A stretch of 64,000 nt of DNA, taken from NCBI GenBank assembly GCA_944376205.1, contig CALWBV010000001.1, positions 229,117-293,116 on the forward strand, read 5' to 3'. Below the pieces are notes generated by a model. It was not told the DNA's origin. It worked only from the letters and a program-made list of their open reading frames with translations, and made no database searches. Position 1 is the first letter of the stretch. The number at the start of each line of letters is the position of its first letter. The translations under genes were made by a program, and so were the position numbers. This document shows positions 54,207 to 63,753 of this stretch, piece by piece. The DNA is from an uncultured Christensenellaceae bacterium (GTDB taxonomy: Bacteria; Bacillota; Clostridia; Christensenellales; UBA3700).

Positions 54207-54698
54207 TCAATGAGTAGCTTTTTGAGAAAATTTTTCTTTCAAAATTTGTGCGTAATCTTGGAGATATTCTTTTATTTTGTCCATAGCTTTATGGTATTTG
54301 TCCTGATCTTTGATAAGCACGGGATCGGGTATCGCAACATAACTGCCCGTCGCCAGTTCAGATAAAAGCGCAAATTTCTTGTGATATCTCAAAGGTAAAA
54401 AAACCTTGTTGGACCATGTCATTCCTATAATAATGTCGGCTTCTTTGAAAAGTTTTCTGCCCTTTCCGTACTTAAACAACGGCACGTGTGCGTCAATTTC
54501 CGCTTCCGAAAACCCCTCTCTCAAAAGCGCAGTCTTTGCCTTCGAGTTTATATGAAAGGACTTATTGAAAACGGCCGCACTCCTTATCCATTCTATGTTT
54601 TCGGACAATACCCCGTCACCTTGTACGATACGTTTGAATACGTATTCGCAATAAGGGCTTCGACATATATTCGACATGCATATAAACAAAATCTTCAT
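54207..54698 (-). CDS. Low-molecular-weight protein tyrosine phosphatase
   Basis: 163 aa. The phosphate loop at the N-terminus, FICMSNICRSP, is the CX5R signature, and IPDPV near the C-terminus holds the general acid Asp. Cytosolic, often regulating capsule or stress kinases; no kinase gene is near. Its C-terminal 30 residues are Lys-rich. Confidence 0.92.
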   Translation of the reverse strand: MKILFICMSNICRSPYCEYVFKRIVQGDGVLSENIEWIRSAAVFNKSFHINSKAKTALLREGFSEAEIDAHVPLFKYGKGRKLFKEADIIIGMTWSNKVFLPLRYHKKFALLSELATGSYVAIPDPVLIKDQDKYHKAMDKIKEYLQDYAQILKEKFSQKATH

Positions 54699-54795
54699 AT
54701 ACTATATTCTAGCATACAAAGATTTCGCTTTCAATATAAAATATCACGATTTAGCCGTTTTCCTTACTGTTTTTATCTCAAATCAAAACACTTTT

Positions 54796-56070
54796 TCAAG
54801 AAAAAGCATACTCCGTGAGCAGATTTTTTATATCCTTCAGCAAGGCTCTTATCTTTTCTTCGTCTCTGTCACTGCATTTCTGGGCTATGCACAAAGTCGG
54901 TGCGCCGTCAAAAGTAGTGGACGTAAGCTGAATATAAGGCTTGAATTTTGTAGCGCCCGTCATAAAAGCGTCATAACATTTAAGCCCCGTATATCCGCTT
55001 ATTTCCTGCCCTATTATGCCTATATTCGACATTCCTATAAGAGGATTCTCATAGCCTATTCTGATGACCGCTTCCGCTATACCGTAGGGGAAAAGTCTGA
55101 AAGCAAGCGCCATGAGAGGCAACCCGTAAAGTCCGCAGAATTTATCGTTTTTGGCTTTTGTCGTAATATCGCTTACAGCTTTGAGAATATCTTCAAAACT
55201 TCCGTCCGCACTTTCCAACACGCACGGCATGAAACCCGTAAGGTTTGTAATATTCTCCGTATCCTGATCCGCCATGTGATATCGGAGGTTTTTCATATTA
55301 GTGACGGCAAGTCGCTTGTCTTTTCCGTCGATATACTTATAGATACACTTTGCGTAAGCTGCCAAAAATATGTCGTTGACGGTTGCTCCTACACTCTTTG
55401 CCTTTACTCTCATAGCCGCAAATTCGTCGGCTGTAAATTTGACAAAATTGAATCTTGTCGTGCAATCTTTATCGTCTGTAAAAGCAAACTTATTCTTAAT
55501 GCCTGTACGCGACACGTTGACATACAATCCTTTTGCTTTTTTTCTGTCTTCTTCGGACATATCTCTGTAAAGCTGGGTGTAACTTCTCGTACCTTTTTTA
55601 AGTTCTAGAGTCTCCAAAGCTTTGCCTTCTGCAAGCATGTTGTAAGCTTCTTTTACCTTTGACAAAAAGTACTTTAGATCGCCTCCGTCGAGACACATAT
55701 GATTTACAATCACCGACAATGCGCATTGATTGCCGCAAGTGTGCAAAACTATCTCAAACTGTTTTTTTGCCTTGGGCGAAATTTCCTTTGCAAGGGCTGC
55801 AGTCACGCTTTTATGCAAATCGTCGCATATTACGTGTTGTACGGTCTCATCCTCGCTGATCTCGTTGATTTTCCAATAGGGATTGAAAATATTACTCTTA
55901 AAGCTCGATCTCAATACGGGATATTGCTGTGCGATATACCATACTGCCTTTTTTAGATGTCCGAGATTTGCATTGCCGTTGAAATAAAGCGCCGCATGTA
56001 CCATTCTGTCATAATAATTTCTGAAAATAAATTGAACTTTGTCCCAAATTTCTGCTTTTAATTTTTTCAT
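54796..56070 (-). CDS. Condensation/acyltransferase-superfamily protein
   Basis: 424 aa. NHMCLDGGDLKYFL matches the HxxxDG active-site motif of the CoA-dependent acyltransferase superfamily (condensation domains, alcohol acetyltransferases, PapA). The second-half marker of the fold, VNDIFLAAYAKCI, is also present, and DGAPTLCIA near the end fits. No carrier protein or NRPS module is adjacent, so a stand-alone acyl or acetyl transferase is likelier than peptide synthesis. ATG 56070 follows AAGAGG. Substrates unknown. Confidence 0.75.
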   Translation of the reverse strand: MKKLKAEIWDKVQFIFRNYYDRMVHAALYFNGNANLGHLKKAVWYIAQQYPVLRSSFKSNIFNPYWKINEISEDETVQHVICDDLHKSVTAALAKEISPKAKKQFEIVLHTCGNQCALSVIVNHMCLDGGDLKYFLSKVKEAYNMLAEGKALETLELKKGTRSYTQLYRDMSEEDRKKAKGLYVNVSRTGIKNKFAFTDDKDCTTRFNFVKFTADEFAAMRVKAKSVGATVNDIFLAAYAKCIYKYIDGKDKRLAVTNMKNLRYHMADQDTENITNLTGFMPCVLESADGSFEDILKAVSDITTKAKNDKFCGLYGLPLMALAFRLFPYGIAEAVIRIGYENPLIGMSNIGIIGQEISGYTGLKCYDAFMTGATKFKPYIQLTSTTFDGAPTLCIAQKCSDRDEEKIRALLKDIKNLLTEYAFS

Positions 56071-56336
56071 CTTTCCTCTTAACAATGATTTTTTTCACAA
56101 CCTTTTCCACTTACACGCTATTCCGTGCATCTTTAATATATTTTATAGATATTAAAAAAAGCTAAAAAAATCATTATCTTTATAATATATTAAGATTTAC
56201 AATTACTCTTTTTACCGTGAATCGGTCTCGTTTTTAACTGACTTTGCGGATATTATATTAATAGATTATTATGGATACGCTATTCTCATTCGCTTCGTTT
56301 TTTGCATTTTAAGTGCGACTTTTTTAATTTTTTGAC

Positions 56337-56363
56337 AAAAAAAAGAAGGACTTCCGTCCTTCC
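56337..56363 (-). terminator. Intrinsic terminator after the lipid kinase gene
   Basis: Stem GAAGGAC / GTCCTTC with loop TTCC; the minus transcript continues in a U run. The rest of 56071-56382 is AT-rich with nothing else recognised. Confidence 0.8.
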
Positions 56364-56382
56364 GTCTGTGTTTTTTTAATTT

Positions 56383-57297
56383 TTATTCTTCCTGAATACC
56401 GTCCGGCACAAGAAATCTTACGGCTTGCTTTAAGATTTCTACCTCGAATTTTTCGCCTTCGATAACCTCACCGTCCAGACTGACAGGAAAATCGGGTTTA
56501 TCTGCAATGATTTCTACTTTTTTTGCCTGTCTGTATTTAAGAACGTTTACAAGCGACTTATCGTCGAGGTGCAAACCGTTTTTATATGTATTGATAAGTT
56601 TAATAAACTTGAATCTGGATACGGGATTAATACAACAAACTTCCATAAGTCCGTCGTTGTTCAAAGACCTCGGAGCGCATTTGTATGAACCGCCTACGTA
56701 TTTGCCGTTGGTTACCGTACAGAGAAGAATGCATTTTTTATTGAGTTCTTCACCGTCGGCAATTACTCTGCACTTGTTTTTCATTGCAGTAAAGAGTGCT
56801 ACCAATACGCCCGTGTTGTAAGCGTTTTTACCGCCGATGACTTTCTTATACTTGACTTTCGTCATCGTCTTTGCAACTTTACTGTCAAAGCCGAAGTGAC
56901 AAGCGTTTACCGCATATCTGTCGCCTACCTTGATCATGTCAATCTTGTCTTCCTTGCCGCCGAGCAATCTCTTAATATCGAGAAAATAGCTCTTGTCGCC
57001 GTAATACTTAACGTAATCGTTTCCGCTACCGCAAGGATAAACCGTCAAAACGGCATTGGGATGACCTACGCAACCGCTCGCTACCTCATTGAGAGTACCG
57101 TCGCCGCCGCATGCTATAAACAACAAATCTTCTTTCGTCTCTTCGCAACGTTTTGCTACATATTGAGTTGCGTCGCCTTTGCTCTTTGTAACATAGATCT
57201 CGTAATCCTGTACATCGTTGTCCGAAAGTTTTTTCTGAATATCCTTCTCGGAGTTTCTTGCTCCTGCCGAAGGGTTGATGATAAATATTCTCTTCAT
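56383..57297 (-). CDS. Diacylglycerol kinase-family lipid kinase
   Basis: 304 aa. N-terminal FIINPSAGARNSEKD and the nucleotide-binding IACGGDGTLNEVA, plus YPCGSGNDYVKYYG, define the DagK/YegS catalytic domain; the C-terminal beta domain with PVSLDGEVIEG completes the fold. It likely recycles diacylglycerol or phosphorylates a related lipid at the membrane. Monocistronic. Confidence 0.93.
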   Translation of the reverse strand: MKRIFIINPSAGARNSEKDIQKKLSDNDVQDYEIYVTKSKGDATQYVAKRCEETKEDLLFIACGGDGTLNEVASGCVGHPNAVLTVYPCGSGNDYVKYYGDKSYFLDIKRLLGGKEDKIDMIKVGDRYAVNACHFGFDSKVAKTMTKVKYKKVIGGKNAYNTGVLVALFTAMKNKCRVIADGEELNKKCILLCTVTNGKYVGGSYKCAPRSLNNDGLMEVCCINPVSRFKFIKLINTYKNGLHLDDKSLVNVLKYRQAKKVEIIADKPDFPVSLDGEVIEGEKFEVEILKQAVRFLVPDGIQEE

Positions 57298-57397
57298 GTT
57301 CTTCTATTCCACATTTATTGCGTGCAAACTCGGGAACGCACTATAATATAATCTTATACTATTGTGCGCCCCGTGTCAACTAAATTATTTTACAGCT

Positions 57398-57865
57398 TTA
57401 TTGATTGGCTTTTTCCATGTCGATTGCTATTGCCAAAAGCATTACGTCAAGTGCGTTTTCGGGATTGTTGATATTCAATGTATATACGTCGAAAAGATTG
57501 ATAACGTGTTTGCTGAGCGTAGCAATAATATTTTGGTTTTCGTCAACTACCGTATAATTCCAACCGAAATAATCGCCGTCGACTTTCCAATTGTTGAAGT
57601 TGACCTTAAACTTATCTCCGAAAATCTTTATGCCTTTCTTGACATGTCCGACTTCTTTTCCGCCTTTGAAAATTCTGAACGTAGGAAAAATATCAATAAG
57701 TTTACCTTTGATTGCGCCGAGTTCGTTGCCGGACGCATCGCATACCACAAATTTTTTGGGTATCGTAAATTTACCTTTTACGTCATAAACTTCATTGTTG
57801 TTTTCGTCGTAAACTTTGTACCTTCCCAAAAATGTAAGTGCTTTTTGCTTGAATGTCAAAATCAT
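57398..57865 (-). CDS. LURP-one-related (YxjI-type) protein
   Basis: 155 aa, a single 12-strand beta-barrel-like domain related to LURP-one and scramblases. Typical turns include YKVYDENNNEVYDVKGK, AIKGKLIDIFPTFRIF and NYTVVDENQNIIATLSK, with a final helix NALDVMLLAIAIDM. Function is unknown in bacteria. GGAGG precedes the ATG. Stands alone. Confidence 0.85.
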   Translation of the reverse strand: MILTFKQKALTFLGRYKVYDENNNEVYDVKGKFTIPKKFVVCDASGNELGAIKGKLIDIFPTFRIFKGGKEVGHVKKGIKIFGDKFKVNFNNWKVDGDYFGWNYTVVDENQNIIATLSKHVINLFDVYTLNINNPENALDVMLLAIAIDMEKANQ

Positions 57866-58002
57866 AAATTTCCCTCCTTTATGTTATATAATTTCGTGAT
57901 TTTTCACTCAACTTTTTCTCCGGTATTTATCATAAATATAGCCGATCGTATTTTATGAGTCTTGTAAACAATTAAGTACAGACGTCAATCTATCTATATT
58001 CT

Positions 58003-58851
58003 TCAAGTGCGGTTTCTATGCCTTTGCGGCGGTTTCTGTCCTTCGAGTTCGAGTTTTGATCTCGTAAATCCGTCAAGCTTTACGTCTACGCTTCCAAGCT
58101 CTACGTTTCTGTTTGCCCCGTGATAGTCGGTACCGCCCGTCGCAATCAATCCGTATTGTTTTGCAAGTCGGAGAATCTGCTTCGACGTCGCCTCGTCATG
58201 TACGGGATAATATGCTTCGATACCCTGCAATCCGAACGGTTTGAGTCCTTCGATAAGAGGTTTGATTTTACCTTGTTGCAAAAACCTCAACGGGTGAGCT
58301 ATTACCGGCAATCCTCCCGCCTGACTTATCAGTTGTACGCCCTGCATAGGCGTAATTCTCTTGGACGGATAGTAAGCTTTGCCGTTTGCACCGAGGTATT
58401 TGTCAAACGCTTCGGGAATGCTTGCCGAATACCCCTGTTCGACCATGAGTTTCGCTATGTGCAATCTGCCCACGCTTGCACTACTGACAGGCAACTTATC
58501 TCTGTCGAGTTTTATTCCCAACTGATAAAGTCTGTCAAGTATAAGTCCCGCCCTCTCTTTACGTTTTTTCTCAAAATAATCGAGTTTTTCGAGAAGTTGT
58601 GCGTTCTGACTGTCAAAACAGTATCCCAGAATATGTATTTCGTTTACGCCGAATGTAGACAATTCCACTCCGTTGATATACTTTATACCGTTTTGTGCGG
58701 CATAATCCGAAGCTTCTTTTGCAGCACCTATACAGTCATGGTCGGTGATAGACATAAGGCGGATACCCAACGTCTTTGCCTTGTCGACAATTTCTTTGGG
58801 GGTATCCGTTCCGTCACTCAATATGCTGTGTATGTGCAAATCTATATTCAA
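58003..58851 (-). CDS. PHP-domain phosphatase (RNase AM/YciV-like)
   Basis: 282 aa. Metal-binding residues of the PHP domain are all visible: DLHIHSILSDGTD, SITDHDCIGA, NGVELSTF, VIAHPLRF and TGGTDYHGANR. This compact form matches the 3',5'-nucleotide bisphosphate phosphatase/5'-3' exoribonuclease AM group. It overlaps rmuC by four bases. A short Arg-rich tail ends the protein. Confidence 0.9.
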   Translation of the reverse strand: MNIDLHIHSILSDGTDTPKEIVDKAKTLGIRLMSITDHDCIGAAKEASDYAAQNGIKYINGVELSTFGVNEIHILGYCFDSQNAQLLEKLDYFEKKRKERAGLILDRLYQLGIKLDRDKLPVSSASVGRLHIAKLMVEQGYSASIPEAFDKYLGANGKAYYPSKRITPMQGVQLISQAGGLPVIAHPLRFLQQGKIKPLIEGLKPFGLQGIEAYYPVHDEATSKQILRLAKQYGLIATGGTDYHGANRNVELGSVDVKLDGFTRSKLELEGQKPPQRHRNRT

Positions 58852-60254
58852 TCTTCTTCCTCCGTAGCCGCTACCTGGTCTATGAGTTTATCCTCTTGCA
58901 CTGGTGCGGGCAATTCGTCTCCTACCTTTTTGAGTCTGCCTATAATCTTTTCGTTTTTCTTTTCTACGTCTTCGACTGTGTCGACAACGATTTTTGCGTT
59001 ACGTTTTATCTTGGTAATCAAATCGGTATATCTTTCGAAGTCCTTTCTGAACCTCTGAAGTTCTTTAACTATCTCGCCGCTCTTCTTCTGTATTTTAAGA
59101 GTCGTGAATCCCGTCTGCAAGCTGTTGAGAAGCGCCGTAATGGTCGTAGGTCCGCAGACAGTAACTTTGTAGTCGTTCTGCAAGCTGTTTGTAAACACGT
59201 TGTCTTTGATAATCTCCGCATAAAGTCCTTCTGTGGGAAGATACATTATTGCAAAGTTTGTAGTAACAGGAGGCTTGACGTATTTTGAAGATATACTCTT
59301 CGCCTCTTTTTTAACTTCGTCAAACAATGCTTTTCTTGCCTTTTCGACAGTTTCGACATTTCCTTCTTCGCTCTCCTCAACGAGTTGAGTATATTTGTCG
59401 AGCGGGAATTTGGAATCTATAGGCAGATATACTTTTTCTTCGCCGCCGCTTCCCGGCATAACTATTACGAAATCCACTGCTTCTTGCGACGTACGGCTGA
59501 GCTGAACCTGTTTTTGATACTGCTCGGGGGAAAGTATCTGATCGAGTAAACTCTCGAGAGCGACTTCACCCCATCCGCCCCTCGTCTTGACATTGGAAAA
59601 TACTTTGTTAAGATTGGTCACCTTTGTGGACAAATCTTTCATTTCGCCAAAGCCCTGCTGCACTTTATCGAGTCTGTCGTTGACGATTTCGAATGCGTTT
59701 TTTATACGAGTATCGAGAGTCGACGTGAGCTTTTCGTCTACCGTGTTGCGCATGAGTTCGAGCTGTTTGTCGTTGTTTTCTCTGACGCTGGAAAGTTGCT
59801 TTTCGTTGTCCGAACGCATATCCTTGAGTGACTTGTCGATTTCCTCTTTCATACTCTTGAGCGACTTATCGGTATCCTCTCTCATCATACTCGTGGCATA
59901 TTTCATTTCGCTTCTGATAGCTTCAAGCTGTTCTTTGGTCGTCTTCAGATTGTCGTCCAGTGTCATCTTAAAACTTTTCATATAGCTTTCCAACATCGGT
60001 ATAAGCGTGTTGTTGGACGCATTGAATGCCGAAGTAAACGTATTGGCAAGATTATCTCTTTCGCGCGTCGTATGTTCGTTGACAAGATTCTTAACTTCGT
60101 TGAGATTGTTGTTGAGATTGTCAATCTCCTCGAGAAGTTCGCCGTTGTTGTTCGTGCCTCTGCCGGCTACGATTTTAGAAAGGACTATTGCGCCTATTAT
60201 AAGCGAAACAAATCCGCATACGCACGCAATAATCGCAATTATCAATTCAATCAT
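58848..60254 (-). CDS. rmuC: DNA recombination protein RmuC
   Basis: 468 aa. N-terminal membrane helix (residues 1-30), a long coiled coil (about 35-210), then the restriction-endonuclease-like RmuC domain with TRGGWGEVALESLLDQIL, VYLPIDSKFPLDKY and FAIMYLPTEGLYAE. It limits rearrangements at inverted repeats. It overlaps both neighbours by four bases, so the run from tilS to PHP is translated as one. Confidence 0.95.
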   Translation of the reverse strand: MIELIIAIIACVCGFVSLIIGAIVLSKIVAGRGTNNNGELLEEIDNLNNNLNEVKNLVNEHTTRERDNLANTFTSAFNASNNTLIPMLESYMKSFKMTLDDNLKTTKEQLEAIRSEMKYATSMMREDTDKSLKSMKEEIDKSLKDMRSDNEKQLSSVRENNDKQLELMRNTVDEKLTSTLDTRIKNAFEIVNDRLDKVQQGFGEMKDLSTKVTNLNKVFSNVKTRGGWGEVALESLLDQILSPEQYQKQVQLSRTSQEAVDFVIVMPGSGGEEKVYLPIDSKFPLDKYTQLVEESEEGNVETVEKARKALFDEVKKEAKSISSKYVKPPVTTNFAIMYLPTEGLYAEIIKDNVFTNSLQNDYKVTVCGPTTITALLNSLQTGFTTLKIQKKSGEIVKELQRFRKDFERYTDLITKIKRNAKIVVDTVEDVEKKNEKIIGRLKKVGDELPAPVQEDKLIDQVAATEEED

Positions 60255-61603
60255 TTTCTTTCTCCGTTTTCACTCTTAAGACGCTGTTTTTGCGCCTCTT
60301 TCAACAAACTCCGTCTTTCGTTAGCAATCGTTCCGTCCACGCTCATACCTACAAGTCTTTTGAGTTCTTCGCCCAATTCCTTGCCGCTGTAACCCAATTC
60401 CTTGAGATCCTCGCCCCTCACGGCAAGCATACTTGTGTTGAATGCGACTTTTTCTTTGAGCATCTGTCGGTAAATATCCCTCATCTTACTCGCAGTGCGT
60501 GAATAATCGTAATAGCCCGTTCCTATGCTGTCTGCATCGAACAGTGCCGTCATATCGTCTATTATATCATAGTTTTTTGCTATGAACCGTCTGTACTTGA
60601 TGTCTCTTGCATTGCCGTTGACGTCGAACATGTGTCCGCCTACAAGCCTTGCAATCCTTTCTGTCTGCTTTATAGGATATCTGTATTTCTTCATTATCCG
60701 TCTCGTCATCTCCTCACCCACGCAAGCGTGCATATAAGTGTTACCGTCGTCTTGCATGCACTTTGCTTTGGCTATATCGTGAAAGAGTCCCGCAAGTCTT
60801 ATGTCGGGAGGACAATTTTCCACGACTTTGAAGATATGTTCGAGTACGTCGTATTTATGGAATTGAGGTTTCTGCGCTACTTTGTCGTTGAGCGCCAATT
60901 CGGGAAGTATTATTTTAAGTACACCCGATTGATTCATGAGCTTCAAAGCCTCGTAACAATGCTCACCGACAAGAAGCTTGTCCAACTCGTCTCGTATGCG
61001 CTCGACGGATATGTCTCGAAGATTATCCGCAAGCTTTACCGCCCAATCGTAAGTATCGTCCTGTATTTTATAGCCGAGTACCGATACGAATCTCATCATG
61101 CGCATTATTCGCAAACCGTCTTCGCCGAGTACTTTTTTAGGGTCCACGGTCGTCGATAAAATTTTATCTTCTATATCCTTTCTGCCGTCCAACGGATCTA
61201 TTATTTCGTCTTTAAGTATATCATAATACAATGCGTTGCACTTAAAATCTCTTCTGCATGCATCAGTATAAAGATCGTCCGTAAATTCCACTTTACTGGG
61301 GGTATGTTCGCCGCTGCCGGCAGGATAACTGTCTATCCTGAAAGTGGTATATTCGTAATGTCTGTCTCCGCCTTTGATAACAACGGTACCCAGTCTCAAT
61401 GACGCACTGTGCACTTGAAAGGGCGTGCCGTCGAGTAAATCCTTAAGTTGCTCGGGCAACAACGCTCCCGCAAGGTCTATATCGTAAAACTCCACTCCTC
61501 TCAAGCCGTCTCTCACACAGCCGCCGACTGCGTAAAGAGGTTTGTCTTTGGGGAAAAGTCCCGCAAGAGTCTTTAATTCTTCACTTCTCAACAGAGAAAA
61601 CAA
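60251..61603 (-). CDS. cca: CCA tRNA nucleotidyltransferase
   Basis: 450 aa. Class II polymerase-beta head: YAVGGCVRDGLRGVEFYDIDLA with the two catalytic Asp, TFRIDSYPAG and CRRDFKCNAL; then RIMRMMRFVS, and an HD domain GLFHDIAKAKCM. It adds or repairs CCA at tRNA 3' ends. The start is TTG 61603 with AGAGGTGG upstream; no ATG fits the conserved N-terminus. Confidence 0.95.
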   Translation of the reverse strand: MFSLLRSEELKTLAGLFPKDKPLYAVGGCVRDGLRGVEFYDIDLAGALLPEQLKDLLDGTPFQVHSASLRLGTVVIKGGDRHYEYTTFRIDSYPAGSGEHTPSKVEFTDDLYTDACRRDFKCNALYYDILKDEIIDPLDGRKDIEDKILSTTVDPKKVLGEDGLRIMRMMRFVSVLGYKIQDDTYDWAVKLADNLRDISVERIRDELDKLLVGEHCYEALKLMNQSGVLKIILPELALNDKVAQKPQFHKYDVLEHIFKVVENCPPDIRLAGLFHDIAKAKCMQDDGNTYMHACVGEEMTRRIMKKYRYPIKQTERIARLVGGHMFDVNGNARDIKYRRFIAKNYDIIDDMTALFDADSIGTGYYDYSRTASKMRDIYRQMLKEKVAFNTSMLAVRGEDLKELGYSGKELGEELKRLVGMSVDGTIANERRSLLKEAQKQRLKSENGERK

Positions 61604-61613
61604 TTGCCACCTC

Positions 61614-62138
61614 TCAATCTATTTCGAGTACACCCACGTAAGGAAGATTTCTGTACTTCTCATCGTAATCCAATCCGTAACCGACTACAAACTCGTCGGG
61701 TATAGAATAGCCGATATAATCTGCCTTAAAGTCTACCTGCCTTCTCGAAGGCTTGTCCAAAAAAGCACATACTTTGATACTCTTTGCCCCTCTGTGTTCG
61801 AGAAGCGACGTGAGCGCCTTCATTGTATTACCGCTGTCTATTATATCCTCTATGATGAGTACGTCTTCGCCGCTTATGTCGCGCGACAAATCTTTTTTGA
61901 TTTTGACGTTACCGCTCGATTGAGTACCCGACCCGTAACTCGACACTGCCATGGTATCGAATCTCATAGGAAGTTTGATTTTTCTTACAAGGTCTCCGTA
62001 AAATATTATCGAACCTTTGAGAATTGCTACAACGACAGGTTCCTTTCCCTGATAGTCTTTTTCTATCTGTTCGCCGAGTTCCTGTACTCTTTTTTCTATT
62101 TTTTGTTCGTCAATCAATACTTTCTTTATTCTTTCCAT
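61614..62138 (-). CDS. hpt: Hypoxanthine phosphoribosyltransferase
   Basis: 174 aa. PRPP-binding VLIIEDIIDSGNTM, the flexible-loop SSYGSGTQSSG and the base-binding DFKADYIGYSIPDEFVVGYG. It salvages hypoxanthine/guanine. ATG 62138 has GAGGAAC seven bases upstream; TTG 62150 is less likely. The coding region overlaps the tilS end by 29 bases, as is common for the tilS-hpt pair in Firmicutes. Confidence 0.96.
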   Translation of the reverse strand: MERIKKVLIDEQKIEKRVQELGEQIEKDYQGKEPVVVAILKGSIIFYGDLVRKIKLPMRFDTMAVSSYGSGTQSSGNVKIKKDLSRDISGEDVLIIEDIIDSGNTMKALTSLLEHRGAKSIKVCAFLDKPSRRQVDFKADYIGYSIPDEFVVGYGLDYDEKYRNLPYVGVLEID

Positions 62139-63438
62139 TTTGTTCCTCAAAATCGGATTTTTTCACTTGTATATATGCAATATTTGTCGTATTTTCATCG
62201 ACTTTTATATTATCGCTTATTTCGTATTCGGGAAGCAAATACACCGTATTGCCCTTTGCAATCACTATTGCGTTATCCCTGTGTCTCTTGGCGACTTTTA
62301 TATCCGTAAAATAATCTCCGAGACTTTTGCTTGCGCCTTTATACCGTCTGAAGGAATCGCCTTCTTGTCTGTTGCGTATCGTCGCACCCGTGAGCTTGTC
62401 GAGATCGCAGCGCAGACTGCCTTTTATCTCTTTTTCGGACAATATGAGAACTTTGTCATTCAGAGGATATTCTCCGTAACCCGTAATAATTCCGCTGTAA
62501 GTACTGTGATTTTCAAGTGCGAGAGTTATGCCCTTGTTATCCCTGTGCGCCGTCAATCCGAAAGGAAGATTTATGCTGGCTCCGTTGTGTTTATCCGACA
62601 GTGCGATTATTTCGTCGATATGTTTAGACGTAAGATCTACTCTCGTCGTGATTGCGTCTACGGCGTTGATTACCGTCTGCGACGCAATTATTTTCTCCTG
62701 TCTGAAAACTTCGTCAGGAATAAACACTTCGTCTTTTATCAATTCGAAATCCTTGCTCTTTGAATCTATATACGCAAAAATCTCTTTTGCTCTGTCTCCG
62801 AGTTTTACGATATTGCGCTGAAATCCCGGATAGGCTTGCGCTATCAACGGCACGATCTCTCTTCTGACCTTATTCCTCGTGTAATCAACGCAAAAATTCG
62901 TGCTGTCATCGACGTAAGGAATATTCTTTACTTTGACGTATTCGTCTATGTCCTCTCTCAATACTTTCAGATAAGGTCTCAACAAAATACCGTCGTCAAA
63001 CTCCATACCGCACAGCCCCCTTATGCCGCTTCCTCTGAATATGTGCATAAGTATGCTTTCGATTTGATCGTCGCAATGGTGTGCCGTAACGACTCTCTGC
63101 GCCTTCCCTTGGGCGACAAGCCTTGCGAAAATTTCTCTGCGCCGTATGCGTGCGCCCTGCTCGACTGTGTAGTTGTTTTGTCTGCAAAACGAGGGAATGT
63201 CCTCTTCAAATACAAGACACTCGATGCCGTGCTTACCGCAAAAGTCAACCACGAAATCCCTGTCTCTCTCTCCCTCTTTGCCTCTTAAGTTGTGATGAAC
63301 GGTAACAACAAAAAATTGTTTCTTATCGAAATTCTCAATAAAATAATACAACAGCGACATTGAATCTTTGCCCCCGCTGATTGCAAGAGCCAACCTGTCA
63401 AATTTGGTCAATCCGTCACACTCGATACCGTCTACCAT
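62110..63438 (-). CDS. tilS: tRNA(Ile)-lysidine synthetase TilS, apparently leaderless
   Basis: 442 aa from ATG 63438. PP-loop LALAISGGKDSMSLLYYF, then VTAHHCDDQIES, RPYLKVLREDI and DDSTNFCVDYTRNKVRREIVP; the C-terminal substrate domain ends the protein. It turns C34 of the AUA-reading tRNA-Ile into lysidine. The frame extends to 63540, but ATG 63438 puts 20 residues before SGGKDS, as in B. subtilis. There is no ribosome binding site; the promoter -10 sits six bases before this ATG. Confidence 0.93.
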   Translation of the reverse strand: MVDGIECDGLTKFDRLALAISGGKDSMSLLYYFIENFDKKQFFVVTVHHNLRGKEGERDRDFVVDFCGKHGIECLVFEEDIPSFCRQNNYTVEQGARIRRREIFARLVAQGKAQRVVTAHHCDDQIESILMHIFRGSGIRGLCGMEFDDGILLRPYLKVLREDIDEYVKVKNIPYVDDSTNFCVDYTRNKVRREIVPLIAQAYPGFQRNIVKLGDRAKEIFAYIDSKSKDFELIKDEVFIPDEVFRQEKIIASQTVINAVDAITTRVDLTSKHIDEIIALSDKHNGASINLPFGLTAHRDNKGITLALENHSTYSGIITGYGEYPLNDKVLILSEKEIKGSLRCDLDKLTGATIRNRQEGDSFRRYKGASKSLGDYFTDIKVAKRHRDNAIVIAKGNTVYLLPEYEISDNIKVDENTTNIAYIQVKKSDFEEQNGKNKESID

Positions 63439-63444
63439 AGTTGT

Positions 63445-63473
63445 ATTATAATATAAAATATACAATAAATCAA
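63445..63473 (-). promoter_or_regulatory. tilS operon promoter placed for a leaderless mRNA
   Basis: Minus-strand -35 TTGATT, 17-base spacer, -10 TATAAT, then six bases ACAACT and the ATG. Transcription would start at or next to the A of the start codon. Confidence 0.6.
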
Positions 63474-63662
63474 TATCTTTGATAAATCTTTGTTTTCTAA
63501 AAACTGTTTTATATTCCCTCTCAATAAATAAATCGGCCATAATACATCAAAACCATCACAAAAATAAAATTAAATAAAATGCGGTATAATATTTGAAAAA
63601 ATAAAAGTATTGTGTTATACTCATAACTGTTGACTGCATTGAAAGCATTTCAACCATAATAC

Positions 63663-63753
63663 GGAGACGTATCGAAGTGGTCGTAACGGGACTGACTCGA
63701 AATCAGTTGTACCGTTTTCGGTACCGTGGGTTCGAATCCCACCGTCTCCGCCA
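63663..63753 (+). tRNA. tRNA-Ser(CGA)
   Basis: 91 bases with encoded CCA. Acceptor stem GGAGACG / CGTCTCC, discriminator G, anticodon arm ACTGA-CTCGAAA-TCAGT with anticodon CGA, a long variable arm (about TGTACCGTTTTCGGTACCG) as required for class II serine tRNA, and T-arm GTGGGTTCGAATCCCAC. It reads UCG codons, which are much used in this window. Confidence 0.95.
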
